Source: Caballeronia calidae
GTDB lineage: Bacteria; Pseudomonadota; Gammaproteobacteria; Burkholderiales; Burkholderiaceae
Length of the DNA stretch: 64,000 nt
NCBI RefSeq assembly: GCF_900044055.2
Contig: NZ_FCOX02000022.1
Coordinates: 1 to 64,000 of the forward strand
Reading direction: 5' to 3'
In this document: piece after piece, positions 25,965 to 33,972 of the stretch
Layout: every line of letters begins with the position of its first letter
How positions within the stretch are numbered: the first letter of the stretch is position 1
Made by a program: the position numbers and the translations under genes
The notes under the pieces: generated by a model
The model's database searches: none
What the model saw: the letters and a program-made list of their open reading frames with translations, nothing else
What the model was told of the DNA's origin: nothing

Positions 25965-26282
25965 TCAGGCGATGTCTTCCTCGATCATCACCCTGCCGTT
26001 TTCGATGCGTATCGGAATGCGTCTGAGGCTCGCGCCGAGACAGGGGCCGTCGACGCAAACGCCGTCCTCGAAACGAAACATCGCGCTGTGATGCGCGCAC
26101 ATCAGCAGTCCGCCTCCGTAGGTCCAGAAGGCGTCCGGCTCGTAGTTGAGCGGAATCGAGAAATGCGGGCATACGTTGCGATACGCCCAGGCATCGCGGC
26201 CACGACGCAGCACGAGAACGGACGGCGCCGCTTCGAGACCGCCGCCGTCGGGTACGTCATCCAGCGCGCAAATTGCGTTCAC
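25965..26282 (-). CDS. Rieske [2Fe-2S] ferredoxin-like protein
   Basis: A 105-residue protein with the two Rieske ligand pairs, CPHF and CAHHSAMF. It is the last gene of the aromatic-degradation operon and overlaps the intradiol dioxygenase by 4 bases, so it is co-translated. It has no signal peptide. It could reduce an oxygenase or keep the Fe(III) dioxygenase active, as plant-type ferredoxins do for some extradiol enzymes; that role is inference. No Rieske oxygenase large subunit is encoded nearby. Confidence 0.82.
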   Translation of the reverse strand: MNAICALDDVPDGGGLEAAPSVLVLRRGRDAWAYRNVCPHFSIPLNYEPDAFWTYGGGLLMCAHHSAMFRFEDGVCVDGPCLGASLRRIPIRIENGRVMIEEDIA

Positions 26283-27097
26283 GCACGCTCCTTCGCGATC
26301 AGCGTGAAATCGCGTGCTACGTCATAGCCGCTTTCCTTCGGCACATACTCGATGATGAGCGAAGGCTTCACGCCGAACACCGCATCGGAGTTCACATAGG
26401 GATCGTCCGACGAATACAGCGCGGTCGTCAGCGGCTCATGATCCGGCGCTTCGATGCGAAAGTGGATATGCGCGGGCCGCATCGGATGACGGCCCGTCGC
26501 GACGAGCATCTTGCCGACGGGGCCATCGGTGGGGATCGGATAGCTCGTCGGCTTGATCGAATGAAACGCGTATTCGCCGTCCGCGTTCGTACGGAACCGG
26601 CCGCGCAGATTGCCTTCCGGCTGCTCCGGGTCCTGTCCTTCGTACATGCCGTTCGGCGCGGTCTGCCAGACTTCGATCAGCGCGCCCGCGACCGGCTTGC
26701 CGCTCACATCACGCACGGCGCCATGAAAGAACACCGGCTCGCCTTCGCTTTGCGCGATGTTCGCGCCGAACGCCGACTCCTTCACGCCATCGCGATAGAA
26801 CGGACCGAGCAGACTGCTTTCGGTCGCGGCTTCATCGTGATGTTGATTGATGTCGTCGAGAACGATCGACAGTCCCAGCGTATCCGACAACAGAATGAAC
26901 TCCTGCCGGATACCGTCGCATTTCTTGCCGGTCGCGGTGAGGAACTCGATGCCGCGTCGCCATTCGTCGTTCGTGAGATTCACTTCGCGCGCGAAGGCGT
27001 GCAGATGCCGCACGAGCGCGGTGACGATTTCCTTCGTGCGCGCATCGGCGCAATGGACGAAGGCTTCGGTGACGTTGTGCGTCAGTGACTCGTTCAT
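26279..27097 (-). CDS. Intradiol ring-cleavage dioxygenase, hydroxyquinol 1,2-dioxygenase-like
   Basis: This non-haem Fe(III) enzyme opens catechol-type rings between the hydroxyls. The 272-residue protein shows the four ligands Tyr152 (GMYEG), Tyr186 (SYPIPTDGPVG), His210 and His212 (RPAHIHF), and an N-terminal helical dimerisation region. Its neighbour is maleylacetate reductase, which uses exactly the product of hydroxyquinol cleavage, so hydroxyquinol is the preferred substrate call over catechol or chlorocatechol. It overlaps both neighbouring genes by 4 bases. Confidence 0.87.
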   Translation of the reverse strand: MNESLTHNVTEAFVHCADARTKEIVTALVRHLHAFAREVNLTNDEWRRGIEFLTATGKKCDGIRQEFILLSDTLGLSIVLDDINQHHDEAATESSLLGPFYRDGVKESAFGANIAQSEGEPVFFHGAVRDVSGKPVAGALIEVWQTAPNGMYEGQDPEQPEGNLRGRFRTNADGEYAFHSIKPTSYPIPTDGPVGKMLVATGRHPMRPAHIHFRIEAPDHEPLTTALYSSDDPYVNSDAVFGVKPSLIIEYVPKESGYDVARDFTLIAKERA

Positions 27098-28149
27098 GGT
27101 CGTCGTCCTTCATAGGCCGCTTCCAGCAACGCACGCAAGGGCGCGCGTTCGACCGGCCGCGGGTTCCAGTACGGGCTCTTCAGCGCGACATCGACGGCGA
27201 TATCGATATCGCTTTCTTTCATGCCGATGTCCTTCAGCGCGGTCGGCGCGCCGTTCGCGCGCGCGAGCTCGAATGCGCCTTGCGCGGCATCGTCCGAGCC
27301 GAGCGCGCGCGCGATGCGCCTCATCGCGTCGGGCGTCGCGTCGCGGTTATAAGCGAGCGCGTGCGGCAGCACGATCGTATGCGTTTCCGCGTGCGGCAGA
27401 TTGAACGTGCCGCCGAGCGTGTGACACAGCTTGTGATGCAGCGACATGCCGACGCTCCCGAGCACCGCGCCGCACAGCCACGCGCCGTAGAGACAGTCGC
27501 TGCGCGCATCGAGATCATCGGGCTTCGCAACCACCTTGCCGATGCCTTGCGAGAGCGCGCGAATGCCCTCTTCCGCCATCAGGCTCACCACGGGATTCGC
27601 GTCCTGCGCGTAGAGCCCTTCGGCCGCGTGCGCGATTGCGTTGATGCCGCTCGTCACCGAAAGCGACGCGGGCAGCGATACCGTGAGCTGCGGATCGTAG
27701 ATGACCGTTTTCGGCAGCACGCGCATGTCGCGGCCCGTCTTCTTCAGTCCCGCTTCGGTGAGACCGTAGATGGGCGTCATCTCCGAGCCGGCATAGGTGG
27801 TCGGCACGGCGAGTATCGGCAGCGACGATGTCAACGCGATCGCCTTGCCGAGTCCTGTCGTCGATCCGCCGCCGATGGCGATCGCGCAGTCCGCGCCGAT
27901 GCGCTGCGCATATTCGCGTGCCTCGCGCGCCGTCTCGACGGGCACATGCATCACCGCCTTGGCGAACACGCCCGCCGCGCGACAACCGATGCGTTCGGCG
28001 AGCGCTTCGGCCTGATCGCGCTGCGGCGGGGTCGAAAGAATGAGCGCGCGCTGCGCGCCCAGAAGCTCGATCTCGCGTTCGAGATGTTCGATGCTTCCCG
28101 CGCCGAACACTACGCGCGAAGGCATGCCCTGATAGATGAACGATTGCAT
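27094..28149 (-). CDS. Maleylacetate reductase
   Basis: Maleylacetate reductase reduces maleylacetate to 3-oxoadipate with NAD(P)H. The 351-residue iron-type alcohol dehydrogenase-fold protein starts MQSFIYQGMPSRVVFGAGS, typical of the family. It has IGGGSTTGLGKAIAL for the cofactor, AVPTTYAGSEMTPIYG, and metal-region histidines in AHAAEGLY and HHKLCHTLGGTFNLPHAE. It lies 14 bases after the aldehyde dehydrogenase and overlaps the dioxygenase by 4 bases, so it can drain maleylacetate from both ring-cleavage routes. Confidence 0.92.
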   Translation of the reverse strand: MQSFIYQGMPSRVVFGAGSIEHLEREIELLGAQRALILSTPPQRDQAEALAERIGCRAAGVFAKAVMHVPVETAREAREYAQRIGADCAIAIGGGSTTGLGKAIALTSSLPILAVPTTYAGSEMTPIYGLTEAGLKKTGRDMRVLPKTVIYDPQLTVSLPASLSVTSGINAIAHAAEGLYAQDANPVVSLMAEEGIRALSQGIGKVVAKPDDLDARSDCLYGAWLCGAVLGSVGMSLHHKLCHTLGGTFNLPHAETHTIVLPHALAYNRDATPDAMRRIARALGSDDAAQGAFELARANGAPTALKDIGMKESDIDIAVDVALKSPYWNPRPVERAPLRALLEAAYEGRRP

Positions 28150-28163
28150 GATTCCCGATGCGC

Positions 28164-29627
28164 TCAGCGCGGATAGTAAGGCGGAATATTGGCGTCGACA
28201 TTCACCCACACCGACTTGGCCTGAGTATATTCGCGCATCACTTCGAAGCCCATCTCGCGTCCGTAGCCGCTCGCGCCAACGCCGCCGAAGGGCGATCCCG
28301 GGCTCACGCGCTTGTAGCAGTTGATCCACACCATGCCGCTCTTCAGTTGCCGCGCGAAGCGATGCGCGCGTTGCAGATCGCGCGTCCACAGACCCGCGCC
28401 GAGGCCGTATTCCGTGCCGTTGGCGATGGCGAGCGCTTCTTCGTCCGATCCGAACGTGCTGACCGTGACGAACGGGCCGAACACTTCTTCCTGCGCGACG
28501 CGATCCGTCGGCTTCGCCTGTACGATGGTCGGCTCGACATAGCAGCCGTTCGCGAGCGCCGATGCATCCGGCGCCTTGCCGCCCGCGAGCACGCGTCCGC
28601 CCTGCTCGCGCGCGACATCGACATACGAGAGCACGCGGTCGCGATGCATCTGCGATGTGAGCGGCCCCATCTCCGTCGACGGATCGAGCGGATCGCCGAT
28701 GCGGATCGAGCGCGCGAGCGATGTGAAGCGCTCGAGCAAATCATCGGCGATCGACTCGTGCACGATGAGACGCGATGCCGCGATGCACGCCTGCCCCTGG
28801 TTATGAAAGATGCCGAACGCGGAGCCTTGCACGACGGCATCGAGATTGGCGTCGCCGAACACGACGTTCGCGCCCTTGCCGCCGAGTTCGAGCTGCACTT
28901 TCTTCAGATTGCCGCTCGATGCCTGCACGATCTTGCGGCCGACCGCCGTCGATCCGGTGAACGCGACCTTGCCGATCTCGGGATGCTCCGCGATGTATTG
29001 GCCCGCAACGTGCCCCAAACCCGGCAGCACATTCACGACGCCCGCGGGAAAGCCGACTTCGGCCATCAGTTCGGCGATGGCGAGGCTCGACAAGGGCGTC
29101 AGTTCAGCAGGCTTCATCACGACGCAATTGCCCGCCGCGAGCGCGGGCGCCATCTTCCAGCTCGTGAACATCAGCGGAAAATTCCACGGCACCACCTGCC
29201 CGACGATGCCCACCGGCTCGCGCGTCAGATAGTTGAGAAAGCCCGCTTCGACGGGAATCACCGAGCCTTCGAACTTGTCCGCCATGCCGCCGAAGTAGCG
29301 GAACGTCGCGGCCGTGCGCGGCACGTCGAGATTGCGCGTATCGCGGATCGGGTGGCCCGTGTCGAGCGACTCGAGACGCGCGAGTGCATCGGCGTTGGCT
29401 TCGATCGCATCGGCGAGCTTCAGCAACAGACGTCCGCGATCTGCCGCCGCCATCGCGCTCCACGCCGGGAACGCCTTTTTCGCGGCCTGAACCGCGCGGT
29501 CGATGTCCTCGCGGCCAGCCATCGAGACTTGCGCGATCACGCTGTTATCGTGCGGATTCAGGGTCGCGAGCGTTTCGCCGGAAAGGGCAGGCACGAAGCG
29601 GCCATCGATGAAGAGTTGCGTTTGCAT
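28164..29627 (-). CDS. Aldehyde dehydrogenase, probable 4-hydroxymuconic semialdehyde dehydrogenase
   Basis: A 487-residue NAD(P)-dependent aldehyde dehydrogenase with PWNFPLMF near residue 148, FTGSTAVGR near 223, the general base Glu247 in QLELGGKGAN and catalytic Cys281 in NQGQACIAAS. It lies between the hydroquinone dioxygenase genes and maleylacetate reductase. In 4-nitrophenol and 4-hydroxyacetophenone pathways, the enzyme at this position (PnpE/HapE type) oxidises 4-hydroxymuconic semialdehyde to maleylacetate. The substrate call rests on this context. Confidence 0.87.
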   Translation of the reverse strand: MQTQLFIDGRFVPALSGETLATLNPHDNSVIAQVSMAGREDIDRAVQAAKKAFPAWSAMAAADRGRLLLKLADAIEANADALARLESLDTGHPIRDTRNLDVPRTAATFRYFGGMADKFEGSVIPVEAGFLNYLTREPVGIVGQVVPWNFPLMFTSWKMAPALAAGNCVVMKPAELTPLSSLAIAELMAEVGFPAGVVNVLPGLGHVAGQYIAEHPEIGKVAFTGSTAVGRKIVQASSGNLKKVQLELGGKGANVVFGDANLDAVVQGSAFGIFHNQGQACIAASRLIVHESIADDLLERFTSLARSIRIGDPLDPSTEMGPLTSQMHRDRVLSYVDVAREQGGRVLAGGKAPDASALANGCYVEPTIVQAKPTDRVAQEEVFGPFVTVSTFGSDEEALAIANGTEYGLGAGLWTRDLQRAHRFARQLKSGMVWINCYKRVSPGSPFGGVGASGYGREMGFEVMREYTQAKSVWVNVDANIPPYYPR

Positions 29628-29715
29628 GTCTTGCTCGTGTCGAGAATTGAAGACGAAGCCTTCCCCGCGGCGCCTTATTCAAGGCGCCGTCGTGAAGCGG
29701 AAGAACGTAGGGGAT

Positions 29716-30711
29716 TTAAAGCGCGACCGGATACGGCGGCAGCTCGCCGCTTTCGTAGCGCTTGGGCAGATCGGGCGTCGCGTTCTCCCAGACCAGCAGC
29801 ATCGAGCGCTTCTGCGAATAACCCTTGTGGCGAATGTCGGCGGGCATCGCGGCGATATCGCCCGCATTCATCGTGATGCGCGCGCGTGGCTCGCCCGTAT
29901 CTTTATCGGCGACATCCCAGATGATCTGATCCGACAGTTGCAGGAACCATTCGACGCGGTCATTGCCATGAAATACCGGCAGCACGAACTCCTCGGTCGT
30001 CGGACAGAAGAGGCTTTGCTTGCAGACGGACGTCACCGACGGATTCCACGTCACATCCGAGCGCGACAGATACTTGAAGAGGCTGAACGCATGCAGTTGC
30101 CCTTCGAAGCCCGGCTCGGCGTGAATCTCCGGCTCGTCCTGCGACACATCCGCGAACTGGCGATTCACCGGGAAGTCGTCGCGCAGGGGCGAATCGCCTT
30201 CGAGGCCGGGCATGCGCTTCGTCGCGATGCGCGTGCGGTCGATCGCCGCGATGTTGTCGCCGTGCTTCGCGCCGAACGCCGAACCGGTCTCTTCGGGCGC
30301 GGCGAACGGATCGAAGCCTTCGTTGACCCAGTCCTTCAGGATCGCCTTGAAGGTCGCCATGATGACCGGCGTCTCGAACTGCTGCGTGTAATCGACGCCC
30401 GCCTCGCGGAAGCTCGCGTTATAGGCGCCGGCGTACATGTCGACCTTGCCGTAGTGATTGCGCGTGCCGATCACTTCGTCGAAGTTGACCCAGCCGTAGA
30501 AGAAGCCCCACGCGACATCGCGCATCATCGCGCGCAGGAAGTCATCGGCGTGCATTTGGTGCGAGCGCGTCTGTCCTTGCGCGGGCCACTTCACCGTGAC
30601 GAAGTAGGCGTCGCGGCTGAATTCGAAATCGCCCAGTTTGAAGGTGCGGTAGCCGGTATTGGCATCGGGGTCGGTGGCGACGACGCTTTGCAGGAAAGCC
30701 GTTTGATCCAT
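29716..30711 (-). CDS. Hydroquinone 1,2-dioxygenase large subunit (HapD/PnpD-like)
   Basis: A 331-residue cupin-like protein. Segments such as RSHQMHADDFLRAMMRDVAWGF, NHYGKVDMYAGAYN, MPGLEGDSPLR and CPTTEEFVLPVFHGNDRVEW match the large subunit of the Fe(II) hydroquinone dioxygenase family as I recall it. The holoenzyme opens hydroquinone to 4-hydroxymuconic semialdehyde. The small subunit is encoded 26 bases upstream and the aldehyde dehydrogenase follows. It is unrelated to classical intradiol and extradiol enzymes. The family is known only from a few pathways, so the natural substrate could be a substituted hydroquinone. Confidence 0.87.
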   Translation of the reverse strand: MDQTAFLQSVVATDPDANTGYRTFKLGDFEFSRDAYFVTVKWPAQGQTRSHQMHADDFLRAMMRDVAWGFFYGWVNFDEVIGTRNHYGKVDMYAGAYNASFREAGVDYTQQFETPVIMATFKAILKDWVNEGFDPFAAPEETGSAFGAKHGDNIAAIDRTRIATKRMPGLEGDSPLRDDFPVNRQFADVSQDEPEIHAEPGFEGQLHAFSLFKYLSRSDVTWNPSVTSVCKQSLFCPTTEEFVLPVFHGNDRVEWFLQLSDQIIWDVADKDTGEPRARITMNAGDIAAMPADIRHKGYSQKRSMLLVWENATPDLPKRYESGELPPYPVAL

Positions 30712-30736
30712 GATGTTGTGCTCCGAAAGTTGACGG

Positions 30737-31228
30737 TTACTGAATGCAGATATCGGCCCACTTCTCGACCGATTGCGCGCCGAGAATCGTCTGCACGAGC
30801 AACACGCCGGTCTTTCTCGCTTCGAAGCGATAGGCCGCGCCTGCGGGCAGCAATGCCTGATGACCGCGACGCAAACGCACGAAGCCCATCTTCTGGCCCG
30901 AGGGTTCGCCTTCGAGCTTCACCGTGCCTTCGATGTTTTCGCTGACGAGCGCGCCATCGGACGGCTTGATGAAGTGCACGTCGATTTCGCCATCGAGCGC
31001 GATCACGAATTCATCGTGCGATGCGCTGAACCACGGCGACACGCCTTCCGCCCGCAGCGTTTCGATCACGTATTTGAGGTTCTTGCCCACGACCACTTTT
31101 TCATACGGTGCGGCATGGCTCGCCACTTCGAACACGTTGGACATCACGTAATGCGAAGCCTTGCCCTTGATGATTTCTATCGAGCCTTTGCGATAGTCGT
31201 CGAGGCTGCCGAGAACGGTCTGTTGCAT
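30737..31228 (-). CDS. Hydroquinone 1,2-dioxygenase small subunit (HapC/PnpC-like)
   Basis: A 163-residue cupin-like protein with LGSLDDYRKGSIEIIKGKAS, YVMSNVFEVASHAAPYEKVV and LRRGHQALLPAGAAYRFEA, matching the small subunit of two-component hydroquinone dioxygenases. GGAGA lies just before the ATG at 31228; an ATG 12 bases upstream is possible. It pairs with the 331-residue gene directly downstream. Together they would form the alpha2beta2 Fe(II) enzyme described for the HapCD and PnpCD systems. Confidence 0.87.
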   Translation of the reverse strand: MQQTVLGSLDDYRKGSIEIIKGKASHYVMSNVFEVASHAAPYEKVVVGKNLKYVIETLRAEGVSPWFSASHDEFVIALDGEIDVHFIKPSDGALVSENIEGTVKLEGEPSGQKMGFVRLRRGHQALLPAGAAYRFEARKTGVLLVQTILGAQSVEKWADICIQ

Positions 31229-31376
31229 GTCTGTCTCCATGTCTTCGTCGATCTTTCGCGGCGAATGTCAGTGCCGCGCTGGAATCAAGATTAGGGCTGC
31301 GGAGCGCGCGAGGCAATGAATCGAGGTTCGTGTTTGCCGAACGATGTGTGCTCGATCGCCGCCCTAGGGAAACTAC

Positions 31377-31823
31377 TTACTGTTGTGCGTGCTTGTCCGC
31401 CAGCCACGGATAGCGCCGCGTGTCCGCGCCTTCGTAGTCGGGATCGAGATAGATGAAGCAACGCTGAATCCTGAAGTCGCGGATTTCGAACACATCGGTC
31501 CATCGGCCCGCATGCGTGACGCCCGCGCGCCAGTCGACGCCGCTCTTCGTCGTGCCGTAGCTCGTGCCTTCGACGACCACCGTATCGCCCTGCTGGATCA
31601 CGTTCAGATACGCGAGGTCATGCTTGAACTTCGCGACGATCGAGCCCAGGTCTGCGAAGAGCTGTTCGAAGGCCGCGCGGCCCGTCGCGATGCCCCACTT
31701 CGGGAAATAGACTTCGGCGTTGTCGTCGAACAGATCGAAGAAGGGTGCGCCGCGATCGAGCCTGCGCAGATATTCGAGCGCGATGGTCTTGCGCTGTTCG
31801 TCGGTCATGGTGATGGGGTTCAT
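31377..31823 (-). CDS. SnoaL-like/NTF2-fold protein
   Basis: A 148-residue protein of the NTF2-like superfamily (LEYLRRLDRGAPFFDLFDDN, VYFPKWGIATGRAAFEQLF, YLNVIQQGDTVVVEGTSYG, WTDVFEIRDFRIQRCFIYLD). Members include polyketide cyclases, ketosteroid isomerases and many unassigned enzymes. AGGAGACGAGAGC before ATG sets the start. It lies between the cytochrome and the dioxygenase. A ketone isomerase acting with the KstD-like dehydrogenase would make chemical sense, but no catalytic residue can be assigned with confidence. Confidence 0.75.
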   Translation of the reverse strand: MNPITMTDEQRKTIALEYLRRLDRGAPFFDLFDDNAEVYFPKWGIATGRAAFEQLFADLGSIVAKFKHDLAYLNVIQQGDTVVVEGTSYGTTKSGVDWRAGVTHAGRWTDVFEIRDFRIQRCFIYLDPDYEGADTRRYPWLADKHAQQ

Positions 31824-31846
31824 GCTCTCGTCTCCTGATGTTGAGT

Positions 31847-32224
31847 TCAATGCAGCGTGCGCAGATAAGCGATGATCTTTTGACGCCGCGCTTCATCGCC
31901 TTCGAAGTAGGTCATCGCGTTGCCGGGCGCGACGGATTGCGTATCGGTAAGCCAGGCATCGAGCAGCTTTTCGTCCCACACCTTGCCCGCTGCCGCCCCC
32001 TTCATGCCCGCCGAATACTTGAAGCCCGATTCGGACGCCAGCGGCCTGCCGACGATTCCGAAGAGGTTCGGCCCTTGTCCGTTCGGTTCGCCCTTGCCGA
32101 AGGTGTGACACACAGCGCAGTTGTTGGTCGTGAGCTTCTTGCCTAGCGCGACGGGATCTTGTTGTGCGTGCGCCGTGGCGCTGACGAATGCGAGCACAAC
32201 GAATACCTTGGCCATCCGAATCAT
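31847..32224 (-). CDS. Exported class I c-type cytochrome
   Basis: A 125-residue periplasmic cytochrome c. A signal peptide ends after AHA at residue 20; the haem motif CAVCH is at 36-40 and Met104 (GNAMTYFEG) is the likely sixth ligand. The size and spacing fit the soluble c2/c550 group. GGAGGTCAATC before ATG is the binding site. Its start overlaps the end of the exported FAD dehydrogenase by 4 bases, so the two are co-translated, and it is the obvious electron acceptor for that enzyme. Confidence 0.9.
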   Translation of the reverse strand: MIRMAKVFVVLAFVSATAHAQQDPVALGKKLTTNNCAVCHTFGKGEPNGQGPNLFGIVGRPLASESGFKYSAGMKGAAAGKVWDEKLLDAWLTDTQSVAPGNAMTYFEGDEARRQKIIAYLRTLH

Positions 32225-33945
32225 GATTGACCTCCATTGGCGGATTGCGCGGCGCGATAAGCAAACGCGATGATCGGTCCGAGCGTGCCGCCGCCCGCCC
32301 AGTAAGCCCGCGCCGACGCCGACGCGACGCAATTTCCGACACCGTACAAGCCTTTGATCGGCTCGCCGCGCGTATTGAGCACCTGTGCGTGCGAGTTGGT
32401 TTTCGGGCCGCCCTTGGTATCGAGATTTCCGGCAACGATGAGCGCCGCGTAGTACGGCCCTTTCGCCGAGAGCGGATACATCGTCTCGTTCTTCTGATCC
32501 GTCTTCTTCGATACGGGCCCGTTGAACAGCTTCTCGACGATGCGCTCGCCGCGATGAAAGTCCTGATCGACGCCCGTCTTCGCGAAGCCGTTGAAGCGTT
32601 TGATGCTCGCATCCAAGTTACGTACGAAGTCGCCGGAGAGATCGGCGCTGCCGAGCGCGCTCCTGTACTGCGCCATGCGTTCGCGAATGGCGCCCGCAAG
32701 TTCGGCAAGCGTATTGCCGCGCAGCACGTGCCGGTCGTTCGATCCCTTGGGCACGATGAAGCTGCCGTAGTCGTCGCTCGCGCAATGGTCCTGCGCCTGC
32801 TGGTCCCAGATCGCAATCAGCGCGAGATTCGGATACTCGCCCTTCGCGCCGTCCCATTCGGAGAACGTCGCGCAGACTTCGTTGTAGGCGAGCTTCTCGT
32901 TGACGACGCGCTTGCCGTACTTGTTCACGTAGATCATCGAATCGCCCGTCGGCGTGAAGATGCCGGAGAGCGAGCCATCTTTCGCGATCGCCTTGTCGAG
33001 CGAAATCGGCGCCATCCACGAGTAGTTCATGTTGCGCAACTGCACGTCGAGCGCGCTCGATATACGCACGAAATCGCCTTCGTTGGTCGGCGCCGCGCAT
33101 CCGCCGTACACCGCGCCGTGCAGGAAGTTCTTGCGCAACTCGGGGTCGTGCGTGAAGCCGCCCGTCGCGAAGATCACCGCCTTTTTCGCGCGCACGCGAA
33201 AGAGCGTGTCCTCTTCCGTCAGCGATTCGACGCCGATCACCGCGCCCGCTTCATCGACGAGCACCTTCTGCACGCGATAACCCGTCTTGATGTCGATGCC
33301 GTCGCGCCGTGCCGCCGCGCTCATCGTACGGATCGCGACACGCCCGCCATCGGACATGCTCGGCAGGCCATCTTTCGGAAACAGCACGCGGCCGCGCGGC
33401 GCCTTGTCTTCGGGCAGCTCGGCCCAGTAATCCGGCACCGTCGCCTCATGCCGATACGGCAGCGCGCCCTTGCTCGCGAGCAGCTCCGCCGCCGGTGATG
33501 CGCTGTCGTAGATCGCCTCGCACATGTCGTATTCCCAGTCGGACAGGCCGAGCTTGGGCAGCGATGGATCGTATTGCTCGGGCCGCGAAAGACGCGCGAC
33601 ATAGCGCATGTAATCGGGCTTCGGATCGGCCATGCCCGCGCGGCGCATCGGCTCGTTATTCGGCACCCAGTACCAGAACGCGGCCTTCGCCGCCGTGCCG
33701 CCGACACTGCCCGCCTTCTCCAGTATCACGACGCGGTTGCCGAGCCAGCGCGAAAAGAGCGCGGCGGGCAAGCCGCCGCCACCGCCGCCGCACACGACGA
33801 TGTCGTATTCGGCATCGAACCTGATCTCGCTCGCGGCGCGCGCGGTGAGCGACACCGCGCCGAACGCGGCGGCGGCCGTTCCCGCGCCCGCGGCCTTGAT
33901 GAAGTTGCGCCGTGACGCGGCGGGTGGTCTTTGCATATCGTTCAT
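32221..33945 (-). CDS. Tat-exported FAD dehydrogenase, 3-ketosteroid dehydrogenase (KstD)-like
   Basis: A 574-residue flavoprotein with a twin-arginine signal (SRRNFIKAAGAG, residues 11-22) and an FAD motif CGGGGGGLPAALFSRWLG near 52-69. GGTAAKAAFWYWVPNN parallels the KstD segment ending in WIPNN. Near the C-terminus, ARAYWAGGGTLGP places Tyr548 and Gly552 where KstD has the catalytic Tyr487/Gly491 pair that enolises the ring ketone. The family removes hydrogens alpha-beta to a ring ketone. Export and the co-translated cytochrome c are unusual for it. GGAGACGAAC before ATG at 33945 sets the start. The substrate is probably a small cyclic ketone, not a steroid, as no steroid genes are nearby. 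Confidence 0.8.
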   Translation of the reverse strand: MNDMQRPPAASRRNFIKAAGAGTAAAAFGAVSLTARAASEIRFDAEYDIVVCGGGGGGLPAALFSRWLGNRVVILEKAGSVGGTAAKAAFWYWVPNNEPMRRAGMADPKPDYMRYVARLSRPEQYDPSLPKLGLSDWEYDMCEAIYDSASPAAELLASKGALPYRHEATVPDYWAELPEDKAPRGRVLFPKDGLPSMSDGGRVAIRTMSAAARRDGIDIKTGYRVQKVLVDEAGAVIGVESLTEEDTLFRVRAKKAVIFATGGFTHDPELRKNFLHGAVYGGCAAPTNEGDFVRISSALDVQLRNMNYSWMAPISLDKAIAKDGSLSGIFTPTGDSMIYVNKYGKRVVNEKLAYNEVCATFSEWDGAKGEYPNLALIAIWDQQAQDHCASDDYGSFIVPKGSNDRHVLRGNTLAELAGAIRERMAQYRSALGSADLSGDFVRNLDASIKRFNGFAKTGVDQDFHRGERIVEKLFNGPVSKKTDQKNETMYPLSAKGPYYAALIVAGNLDTKGGPKTNSHAQVLNTRGEPIKGLYGVGNCVASASARAYWAGGGTLGPIIAFAYRAAQSANGGQS

Positions 33946-33972
33946 GTTCGTCTCCTTGAGATTCATCGCCGA

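Noticed and set aside
26279..27097. Catechol 1,2-dioxygenase of an ortho-cleavage pathway
   Set aside because: No muconate cycloisomerase or muconolactone isomerase gene is nearby, whereas maleylacetate reductase is adjacent, which favours hydroxyquinol.
32221..33945. Fumarate reductase flavoprotein (flavocytochrome c)
   Set aside because: The FAD domain and neighbouring cytochrome fit, but the C-terminal AYWAGGGTLGP segment and WVPNN region match KstD better than the fumarate/succinate active site.
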